A program made the position numbers and the translations under genes. This document shows, piece after piece, positions 1 through 6,262 of a stretch of DNA of 14,189 bases. The notes beneath the pieces were generated by a model that did no database searches, was not told the DNA's origin, and worked only from the letters and a program-made list of their open reading frames with translations. The stretch covers positions 1 through 14,189 of the forward strand of contig JBJKOY010000101.1 of NCBI GenBank assembly GCA_046706945.1. The letters run 5' to 3'. Each line of letters starts with the position of its first letter. Within the stretch, counting starts at the first letter, position 1. The stretch comes from FEN-1297 sp046706945 (GTDB taxonomy: Bacteria; Bacteroidota; Ignavibacteria; Ignavibacteriales; Ignavibacteriaceae).

Positions 1-1154
1 GATTAAATTATTTCCAAGACCAAAATAATTTTGAATATGCATTAAAATTATTTGAAAAAGCCGACAATTTATTTGCAGAATCAAATCAGAAATTTAATTC
101 CGCTCAAATGAAATTGAATATTGGAGCTATATATGATATTTTGGAAAACTCAACAATATCAAGGGAATATTGGTCAAAATCTTTAGAAATAAACAAATAT
201 ATAGGAAATATTGAATTAGAAGAAAAGGTTCTTGGAAATTTGGGTGCTTCTTATTTTAATAGTTTTGATTATGATACAGCTATCCAAATGTATTATCGAT
301 CAGAATCTATTGCCATAACACTTGGTAATAAAAAATGGTTGGCGATTACTCTCGGAAATTTAGGGGAATCATATCTAATGATTTGTGATTATCAAAAATC
401 ATTAGATTCATTAGCAAACTCACTTAAAATATTTATGGGAAAAGGTAATATAGAAGATTATTTAAAAATTATTTTTTTATTAGGTAAATTATTTTACATA
501 ATTAATAATAAATCTGGATTAAAAGATCAAATTGAGATAATTACATATAAGATCAGTTCAAATGAATTATTTAAAAATAATAATTTGCATTTTCTTAAAT
601 ATCTAAAATTACTTCAGGCAATATCTGATCAAATAGAATTTAAAAAAAATGATATTCTCGATATTGCAAAAAAATTTCTAGAAAAGGGCTATCGAAATGA
701 GTTTTCATTTTTAATCCTCCAATGCGCACAATATTTCTTGGTCCAAAACAACAATAAATTAGTCTATGATTTGTTATCAGATGAAGATCTTCTTAATATT
801 TGTAAAAAAGATCCATATATTAATGCAGAAAGAATTTATTCCTTGGGACTTCTTGTTGAAAATAAATTCCACTTTGATGATAACCAATTACCGATTTATT
901 ATTTTGAAAATGTAAAAGATATTATTGAAAATTTACACATATCGGAGCTAACTTGGAAAGTATTTTATAAATTAGCAGAGTTTTATTCATTACGCGGGCA
1001 GCAGTCAAAATCTTATAATTTTGCAAATAATGCATTAATGATTATTAATTATTTAGCAGAAAATATTATAGATAATGAATTAAAAAATAAATATTTAAAT
1101 AAAGCAGATATAAAAGCTGCAATAAATAAATTAACAAAAATAAAATCATTTTAA
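1..1154 (+). CDS. TPR-repeat protein, 5' end outside the window
   Basis: The frame is open from base 3 with no stop, so the gene begins upstream of the window. The first methionine (base 108) falls inside a TPR helix and is not a credible start. The visible part (about 383 codons) contains degenerate tetratricopeptide repeats, clearest near the start with GNLGASY and GNLGESY helix-A motifs followed by A..MY and SL..SL helix-B patterns. The C-terminal half is helical but TPR-poor. No membrane segment or signal peptide is visible in this part, which suggests a cytosolic protein-protein interaction module. The unseen N-terminus could carry another domain, for example a kinase or AAA domain as in many large TPR regulators. 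Its TAA stop overlaps the ATG of the sigma-54 activator (TAATG), so the two are probably translationally coupled and may act together. Very AT-rich codons. Confidence 0.85.
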   Translation, partial: LNYFQDQNNFEYALKLFEKADNLFAESNQKFNSAQMKLNIGAIYDILENSTISREYWSKSLEINKYIGNIELEEKVLGNLGASYFNSFDYDTAIQMYYRSESIAITLGNKKWLAITLGNLGESYLMICDYQKSLDSLANSLKIFMGKGNIEDYLKIIFLLGKLFYIINNKSGLKDQIEIITYKISSNELFKNNNLHFLKYLKLLQAISDQIEFKKNDILDIAKKFLEKGYRNEFSFLILQCAQYFLVQNNNKLVYDLLSDEDLLNICKKDPYINAERIYSLGLLVENKFHFDDNQLPIYYFENVKDIIENLHISELTWKVFYKLAEFYSLRGQQSKSYNFANNALMIINYLAENIIDNELKNKYLNKADIKAAINKLTKIKSF

Positions 1155-2518
1155 TGAAAATTAATTCACTTAGAATTTTTTCTGATATACCGGATATAAA
1201 ACAAATAGAAGTCGGTATTAGTTTATTAAAATCTAAAGGCTTTAATCCAAAAGTAATTAGAGCAAAGAATTTTATATTTGAGGAAGAAGATATACTTATT
1301 TTTAATATAAAAGATATTAATTCAAAATATATTAGTAAAGTTAATGCAGTAAAAGATAGAATTAATAATAATCTAATTTTTATAGTTTGTGAAAATAATG
1401 CAATTTTAGTCAGTACCTTATCAAAATTAGATTTGGGAAAAATATTTGTACTTCCTCAGGAAATATACTCTTACATATCCTATATTCAGAAAATTTTGCA
1501 AAAAGAATCAAATCAGGTTTTTGAAAATATTTCACGAAAAATATTTGACGAAAATAATAAAAATCCTATTATTGGCGAATCAGAAGCAATAAAAAGAATA
1601 ATTACATTGTCACAAAGGATAGCAGAAAATTCATCATCTAATATTTTAATCAGAGGAGAAACAGGAACTGGAAAAGGTCTTCTTGCTAGAATGATCCATG
1701 ATTACGGTAAAAACTCATCAGGTCCTTTTGTAGAAATTGTATGTTCTTCACTACCTGATAATTTACTTGAGTCTGAATTATTCGGGTATGATGAAGGAGC
1801 ATTTACAAATGCACAAAATACTAAACAAGGCCTCATTGAACTTGCTGAGAATGGTACAGTATTTCTGGATGAAATTGGTGACCTTTCAATTAATGTGCAA
1901 CGTAAATTGTTAAGAGTAATTGAAAAAAAAGTTATTAGACATCTCGGAGGCACTTTAGATACTCCTGTAAATGCTAGAATAATTGCTACTACTAACATGA
2001 ATCTGGAAGACATGGTAGAAAATAATTTATTCAGAGAGGATTTATATCATAGATTAAATGTAGTTACTTTTAAATTGCCCCCATTGCGAGAAAGAGCTGG
2101 TGACATAATTAGGTTAACCGAATACTTTATTAAGGAATTTTCAAATCAATTTAATAAAGAAATTATTGGTATCTCTGATGAAGTAAATAATTATTTAATT
2201 GATTACAATTGGCCAGGGAACGTTAGGGAATTAAAAAATGCAGTCGAAAGAGCGGTTCTTTTAACAAATAATACTGTTTTGCAAATGAATGATTTTATAA
2301 GCATAAAAAACAAATATAATTTTTCATACAATTCTGATGATGAAATAAGAGCTTTGCAAAATATTATTTATTTACAAATTGATCATACAAGAACTAAATT
2401 AATAGATCTTGATAAAATATATGCTGAAGAAGTATATCATAAACTTCTGAAAAATAAAACTAAAACGGCGACATATTTAGGAATTTCAAGACCTAAATTA
2501 GATACACTTCTAAAATAA
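1154..2518 (+). CDS. Sigma-54-dependent activator (bEBP) with degenerate receiver domain
   Basis: 454-aa NtrC-type enhancer-binding protein. Residues 1 to about 115 look like a receiver fold that has lost its phosphorylation site: the expected Asp after strand 3 is Asn (LIFN) and the conserved Lys before the last helix is Leu (VLPQE). The central AAA+ domain (about 138-370) has Walker A GETGTGKG (168-175), a GAFTGA-type loop reading GAFTNA (215-220), Walker B VFLDE (236-240), the FREDLYHRL arginine-finger region and WPGNVREL. A short Fis-type helix-turn-helix (about 424-454, TATYLGISRPKLDTLLK) ends the protein. Members of this family remodel RNA polymerase-sigma-54 at -24/-12 promoters using ATP, and such a promoter lies about 150 bases downstream. 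The pseudo-receiver suggests control by a partner, plausibly the coupled TPR protein, rather than by a histidine kinase. The start overlaps the upstream stop. The family assignment is firm; the regulatory partner is inferred. Confidence 0.93.
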   Translation: MKINSLRIFSDIPDIKQIEVGISLLKSKGFNPKVIRAKNFIFEEEDILIFNIKDINSKYISKVNAVKDRINNNLIFIVCENNAILVSTLSKLDLGKIFVLPQEIYSYISYIQKILQKESNQVFENISRKIFDENNKNPIIGESEAIKRIITLSQRIAENSSSNILIRGETGTGKGLLARMIHDYGKNSSGPFVEIVCSSLPDNLLESELFGYDEGAFTNAQNTKQGLIELAENGTVFLDEIGDLSINVQRKLLRVIEKKVIRHLGGTLDTPVNARIIATTNMNLEDMVENNLFREDLYHRLNVVTFKLPPLRERAGDIIRLTEYFIKEFSNQFNKEIIGISDEVNNYLIDYNWPGNVRELKNAVERAVLLTNNTVLQMNDFISIKNKYNFSYNSDDEIRALQNIIYLQIDHTRTKLIDLDKIYAEEVYHKLLKNKTKTATYLGISRPKLDTLLK

Positions 2519-2561
2519 CTATAACATTTTCCATCCAACATTTTAAAATTAAAATAGCTTA

Positions 2562-2620
2562 GTGTAAAATAATTTTACACAACGGTAATTATTACATAAG
2601 TTGTAAAGGTAATATTTACC
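2562..2620. promoter_or_regulatory. Cluster of three dyads, candidate upstream activator sites
   Basis: Three GTAA...TTAC inverted repeats lie between the activator gene and the sigma-54 promoter. They are GTGTAAAATAATTTTACAC (2562-2580, perfect 9-bp arms around one base), GTAATTATTAC (2585-2595, perfect 5-bp arms) and GGTAATATTTACC (2608-2620, 5-bp arms). Their centres are about 127, 108 and 84 bases upstream of the expected transcription start, which is the usual range for enhancer sites bound by sigma-54 activators. Binding by the adjacent activator is inferred. The AT-rich background makes short dyads common, but the 19-bp perfect palindrome stands out. Confidence 0.6.
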
Positions 2621-2671
2621 GGTGACTCGGAGCACAGATTGTATAACTTCTTATTTAACAATTAATAATAC

Positions 2672-2687
2672 TGGTACGGTGATTGCA
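2672..2687 (+). promoter_or_regulatory. Sigma-54 (-24/-12) promoter
   Basis: TGGTACGGTGATTGCA matches the sigma-54 consensus TGGCACG-N4-TTGCA at all but one defined position (T for C in the -24 element). The spacing between GG (2673-2674) and GC (2685-2686) is exact. Transcription is expected to start near 2698, giving a leader of about 49 nt before the ATG at 2747. It is the only such site I found upstream of a gene in this window, and it sits directly downstream of a sigma-54 activator gene, which strongly supports the call. Confidence 0.88.
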
Positions 2688-2702
2688 CAATATTAAGTGC
2701 TT

Positions 2703-2718
2703 AAACTATATATAGTTT
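2703..2718 (+). other. Perfect palindrome in the 5' leader
   Basis: AAACTATATATAGTTT is a perfect 16-bp palindrome. It starts about five bases after the predicted sigma-54 start site, so the mRNA would carry a small hairpin (AAACTA/TAGTTT arms) close to its 5' end. Such hairpins can stabilise a transcript, but a role here is only inferred. It ends 16 bases before the TTGAGGG ribosome binding site. Confidence 0.45.
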
Positions 2719-2746
2719 CTATTTTCATCAATTCTTGAGGGATAAT

Positions 2747-3088
2747 ATGCTTAAAGCTACTTTAACAGTTATGCTTTTGAGCTTATTTGTTTATTCGGGA
2801 TTTGCCGGCACACCTGAATATTCTAATAAAGTAGAAAAAGCATCCCATTTTTGTATTAGTAATACTCGAACTCTTAATAATATTGAATTCAATTTTAATC
2901 AATTACAGAGTGAAATTACTAATACTTCAAATTATTATTTTAATAACCTACAATTGAGCGACCTTGGTACGATTTACCAATTGAGCAAATCCAACTCTCA
3001 GTTGAGCAACCTTGGTACGATTTACCAATTGAGCAAATCCAACTCTCAGTTGAGCGACCTTGGTACGATTTACCAATTGAGCAAATAG
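2747..3088 (+). CDS. Small exported protein with three 16-residue tandem repeats
   Basis: 113-aa protein of unrecognised family. The chosen start is ATG 2747, because TTGAGGG (2735-2741) sits 5 bases upstream as a ribosome binding site; the in-frame TTG at 2735 lies inside that site and is unlikely to be the start. Residues 1-20 form a clear signal peptide (MLKATL, hydrophobic VMLLSLFVYSGFA, cleavage likely after FA before GTPEYS), so the product is exported. Residues about 21-69 are polar and Asn-rich. Residues 70-113 are LSDLGTIYQLSKSNSQ repeated 2.75 times, with one D/N change, ending exactly at LSK-stop. It is driven by the sigma-54 promoter and closed by its own terminator, so it is a single-gene transcript. 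Possible roles are a repeat-encoded peptide signal precursor, a small adhesin or surface fibre subunit, or a secreted toxin/antimicrobial. None can be chosen from sequence alone. Confidence 0.85.
   Translation: MLKATLTVMLLSLFVYSGFAGTPEYSNKVEKASHFCISNTRTLNNIEFNFNQLQSEITNTSNYYFNNLQLSDLGTIYQLSKSNSQLSNLGTIYQLSKSNSQLSDLGTIYQLSK
2954..3085 (+). repeat. 48-bp in-frame tandem repeat, 2.75 copies
   Basis: Units are at 2954-3001, 3002-3049 and 3050-3085 (the last is 36 bp, then the stop codon). Units 1 and 2 differ at one base (GAC/AAC, Asp to Asn), and unit 3 is identical to the first 36 bases of unit 1. The near-total identity, including silent positions, indicates recent duplication or ongoing homogenisation. 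Each unit contains TTGGTA-CGATT-TACCAA, a 6-bp hairpin. Across each of the two unit junctions, CAATTGAG can also pair with CTCAGTTG (8 pairs with one G-U). Confidence 0.95.
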
Positions 3089-3120
3089 TTATTAATTAAA
3101 ATTTTTTCTTTTTGTATATT

Positions 3121-3157
3121 AAAGCCTTCAATAAATTATTATTGAAGGCTTTTTTTT
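3121..3157 (+). terminator. Strong intrinsic terminator after the repeat-protein gene
   Basis: AAAGCCTTCAATAA (3121-3134), loop ATTA and TTATTGAAGGCTTT (3139-3152) form a perfect 14-bp stem. It is followed by a T-run to 3157. It lies 32 bases after the stop codon and should end the sigma-54 transcript, separating it from the next gene, whose ATG is only about 20 bases further on. Confidence 0.93.
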
Positions 3158-3178
3158 GTTTCTGTATAAAATTATAAT

Positions 3179-6121
3179 ATGAATATTTTTAGATTTATTT
3201 TCTTAATAACATTTATATTCCACTTTTCATATTATAATATATATGGTCAATCAAATTTCCTTGAAAAAAAGTCATCTCATATAATAATTATAAATTTCAA
3301 AGATCAATGTTTTTTAATTAATGATATCTTAGATAATGCCAGATTATCATTAAGAAATTTAGATTCTATATTCGATTTTTTCCCGTCGGAAAAAATTATA
3401 TTAAATACTTACGATTATAGCGACTACGGTTACGCAGGCACTACAACCGTTCCCGAAAATTTAATCAGGCTGGAAATTGAACCTCTTGAACTTGCCTATG
3501 GAAACATACCGATAAGGAACAGGATCGGCTGGCTGATAAGTCACGAACTAGTTCATATTATAGTTAATGATCAGGCCACAGATGTCGAAAAATTGGCGAG
3601 ATCATTATTCTCAAAAGTAGCACCGGAACAGCAGCAGCCCTTAACTGTTTTATACAGCCTTTTAACTAATTACAACCGATATACTCCCACCTGGTATCAG
3701 GAAGGAATAGCCGTCTTCATGGAAACATGGGAGAACGGCGGATTCGGTCGCGTTCTGGGGAATTTTGACGAAATGTATTTCAGGACTATGGTGAACGAGG
3801 GGAAAAAATTCCCTTCCATAAACGAGATCGATTCTCAAGTAAACGAACTTTCTTTTTTACAGGGAACAATTTTTTATTTATACGGGGAAAGGTTTTGTAC
3901 TTACCTGGCTATAAAGTACGGTACGCGTAAACTGATTAATTGGTACAGGAATAAACCCGATGAATTTTATGAAAATTATTCCGGAAAATTCAAAGGAGTA
4001 TTCGGGATAAGTCTGAACCGGGCATGGAAGGATTTTATTCGAAATGAAATATCATTTCAAAACGAAAATATTAAAAGGATAAAAAAAGGAACACTGACTG
4101 AAGTTAAAAGGCTAATCCCAAAAGCCGTCGGATGGATTACTAGAGCCTACTATGATTCTTCAGATAATTTTATGTTATACGGCTGCGATACTCCCGATTA
4201 CCTGGCTTCTATCACAAAACTAAATTTAAAAAATAATATTGTTAGTAAGGCAGGAACTCTGCCTACTCCGAGCCTTTTCAGGGTTGCGTCTACTGCATTT
4301 GATAAAAATACTAAGTTGTTTTTTTATACGACTAAAAATAACGAACTTTTCAGGGATATAAGGATTCTTAATATTAAGACGGGAGAAACAAGATTGCTTT
4401 TCCCCGATTGCAGGACCGGTGATCTAACAGTATCTTCAGGCAATCACGATCTGTGGGGCGTTGTTCATACGGACGGAAGGACCGGGATCGTATATTCGCC
4501 TTATCCCTACAAAAACCTGAAACCCGTTGTAGGATTTAATTTTGGTGACGATATTTCCGATCTTGCTGTTAGTCCTGACGGTCATTTCCTCGCGGGTGTT
4601 CTGCGCAGATCCGACGGATCCCAATTGATTTTCCTGACTAGCTGCGATACTTTAAAAGCGGCCGGCGGGTTTAAATACCTTACATTAGCGACCAAAGGAT
4701 CGCCGGAATTTCCGTCGTGGAGCAGCGACGGGAAATTTTTGTTTTGGGACGCTTATGTAAACGGGGTTTCAAATATCTACAGGAAAAATTTATCTGCAGC
4801 AAACTCGGAAATAGAGCCTGTAAGCAACGTAATCGACGGATTGTTCAAACCGGTATATTTAAATAAAGATTCGCTTTTCGCGTTTGAATTCACGTCGAAC
4901 GGTTTTATACCCGTTATAATTCCTAATAATGAAGCGGAATACCTGCCTGCCATTAAATATCTCGGCGATCGTGTAGTGGCAAAAAATCCGCAAGTCATAA
5001 ATTGGAATTTACCCGATGTCAATATTAACAGTAAAGATACAATTTCGGAAAAAACTTATAACAGCTTTGCAAATTTAAAAATTACGACTCTCATTCCTGT
5101 AATAACCGGCTTCCAGGATCAAAAAGTACTGGGATTATATGCGCGGATTTCGGATCCGCTGCTTATAAACGACCTTACCGTGGAATTAGGATATTCTCCT
5201 TTCGGCAAAGGAAGCACTTTACCTAGATTTCATTTCAGAGGGAAATACGTCTACGGAAGAAAACTTACTTTAAACTACGACTATAATCCTTCGGACTTTT
5301 ACGATTTATTCAACAAACGTAAAAGAGGGATGACCGGTTCCAGGTACGGTATCGAGTATTCGCATTACTGGGTTTACGATAATCCTTTAAAAATAATTCA
5401 GAAATGGGGAATAGATTATTATTCGGGGATCAACTTCTTAACGGATAATATAATAAAAGTGTCGCAGCCGGATTTTGCGGTAGTACAGACAACCCTTAAT
5501 TCAAAGGATCTCCGGCGGAGCATCGGCAGCATTGATTTCGAAGAAGGAAACGAATTTGATTTGGCGCTCCTAGGGTTCACTTCGGTGAAATATAAAACAG
5601 AAGCCGCGGGTCAATTTTACGGCAAGTGGGATAATTTCTCTACATGGCTGACATCTCACAATATATTCCATTTTCAACTGTCGGCAGGATATACTTTAAA
5701 TACGAAAAACCTCGTCCAGGCAAAATTTTACCTGGGAGGTTTCGGAAACAGATACCTCGAAGATCAGGATCCGGATCAGTACAGGAAACCTTTCAGCTTC
5801 CCGGGAATCCCGATATACGATTTGCAGGAAGATAATTTCGGTAAGATTTTAATCGAAAACAAATTTCCGCCGGTAAGATTTTCGGACGCATTTATCCGAA
5901 ACCAATTCTTAAGTAATTTCAACATCTCGTTATATTCTCAGACTCTTTTATCGAATAGCGGCAAAATCAAAATGTGGAACGACCTGGGAACCCAAATTAA
6001 TATTGTGTTTCACCATTGGTATAATCTCGAATCAACGTTATCTGCGGGGATTGCAGAAGCATGGTATAAAGGCGGAAAATCGTGGGAATGGTTTGTTTCG
6101 CTGAAATTATTGAGAAATTGA
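3179..6121 (+). CDS. Exported metallopeptidase-like / beta-propeller / outer-membrane barrel protein
   Basis: 980 aa. Residues 1-23 look like a signal peptide (hydrophobic FIFLITFIFHFSYY, then NIYG-QS). The N-terminal domain resembles the peptidase-MA (gluzincin) group: HELVH at 122-126 and WYQEGIAVFMET with a candidate third zinc ligand Glu175. The middle (about 330-600) has TolB/WD40-like propeller blades, such as DLAVSPDGHFLAG and PSWSSDGKFLFWDA. From about 650 to the end, alternating aromatic/hydrophobic strands resemble a surface-antigen or Omp85-like beta-barrel, ending EWFVSLKLLRN. This predicts an outer-membrane protein with periplasmic or surface domains. Whether the peptidase is active is not proven; the HExxH motif is intact. 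It follows a strong terminator and has no clear ribosome binding site, so it probably has its own promoter, perhaps with a very short leader. The first 70 or so codons are far more AT-rich than the rest. Confidence 0.8.
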   Translation: MNIFRFIFLITFIFHFSYYNIYGQSNFLEKKSSHIIIINFKDQCFLINDILDNARLSLRNLDSIFDFFPSEKIILNTYDYSDYGYAGTTTVPENLIRLEIEPLELAYGNIPIRNRIGWLISHELVHIIVNDQATDVEKLARSLFSKVAPEQQQPLTVLYSLLTNYNRYTPTWYQEGIAVFMETWENGGFGRVLGNFDEMYFRTMVNEGKKFPSINEIDSQVNELSFLQGTIFYLYGERFCTYLAIKYGTRKLINWYRNKPDEFYENYSGKFKGVFGISLNRAWKDFIRNEISFQNENIKRIKKGTLTEVKRLIPKAVGWITRAYYDSSDNFMLYGCDTPDYLASITKLNLKNNIVSKAGTLPTPSLFRVASTAFDKNTKLFFYTTKNNELFRDIRILNIKTGETRLLFPDCRTGDLTVSSGNHDLWGVVHTDGRTGIVYSPYPYKNLKPVVGFNFGDDISDLAVSPDGHFLAGVLRRSDGSQLIFLTSCDTLKAAGGFKYLTLATKGSPEFPSWSSDGKFLFWDAYVNGVSNIYRKNLSAANSEIEPVSNVIDGLFKPVYLNKDSLFAFEFTSNGFIPVIIPNNEAEYLPAIKYLGDRVVAKNPQVINWNLPDVNINSKDTISEKTYNSFANLKITTLIPVITGFQDQKVLGLYARISDPLLINDLTVELGYSPFGKGSTLPRFHFRGKYVYGRKLTLNYDYNPSDFYDLFNKRKRGMTGSRYGIEYSHYWVYDNPLKIIQKWGIDYYSGINFLTDNIIKVSQPDFAVVQTTLNSKDLRRSIGSIDFEEGNEFDLALLGFTSVKYKTEAAGQFYGKWDNFSTWLTSHNIFHFQLSAGYTLNTKNLVQAKFYLGGFGNRYLEDQDPDQYRKPFSFPGIPIYDLQEDNFGKILIENKFPPVRFSDAFIRNQFLSNFNISLYSQTLLSNSGKIKMWNDLGTQINIVFHHWYNLESTLSAGIAEAWYKGGKSWEWFVSLKLLRN

Positions 6122-6226
6122 ACCGTTAATGTCAAAATATTTAATAAATTTTATTTAAGAATTTCATTTTATCCCGTTAATTTTTAAATTAAATTAAAAG
6201 TTGAAGAAATTTGAAAACCAGGGGGA

Positions 6227-6254
6227 AATATTCCTTTAATTAGAAAGGAATATT
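6227..6254 (+). promoter_or_regulatory. Hairpin enclosing the ribosome binding site of the second TPR gene
   Basis: AATATTCCTTT (6227-6237), loop AATTAG, AAAGGAATATT (6244-6254): a perfect 11-bp stem directly before the TTG start at 6263. The right arm holds AAAGGA, the only plausible Shine-Dalgarno sequence, so folding would hide it. There is no T-run after the stem, so it does not look like a terminator for the upstream gene. A role in translational control is inferred. Confidence 0.55.
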
Positions 6255-6262
6255 GAATTAAA

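Noticed and set aside
108..110. ATG 108 as the start of the first TPR gene
   Set aside because: The frame is open to the window edge and encodes a TPR-like helix pair upstream of this ATG.
1702..2013. Antisense reading frames across the window (for example here and at 10994-11299)
   Set aside because: They lie opposite strongly conserved coding regions, have no ribosome binding sites or recognisable domains, and are best explained as shadows.
2735..2746. TTG at 2735 as the start of the small exported protein
   Set aside because: It overlaps the TTGAGGG ribosome binding site that serves ATG 2747, and the signal peptide is better formed from 2747.
2966..3074. TGGTACG in each repeat as further sigma-54 -24 elements
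   Set aside because: The -12 GC is missing at the required spacing (ACCAA instead of TTGCA).
2954..3085. CRISPR-like repeat array
   Set aside because: The units are directly adjacent with no spacers and lie in frame in a coding sequence with a signal peptide; no cas genes are nearby.
6123..6181. Direct repeat CCGTTAAT at 6123-6130 and 6174-6181
   Set aside because: Only 8 bp in AT-rich intergenic DNA, with no flanking structure to give it meaning.
6227..6254. Hairpin as the terminator of the 980-aa protein gene
   Set aside because: No T-run follows, and it contains the ribosome binding site of the next gene.
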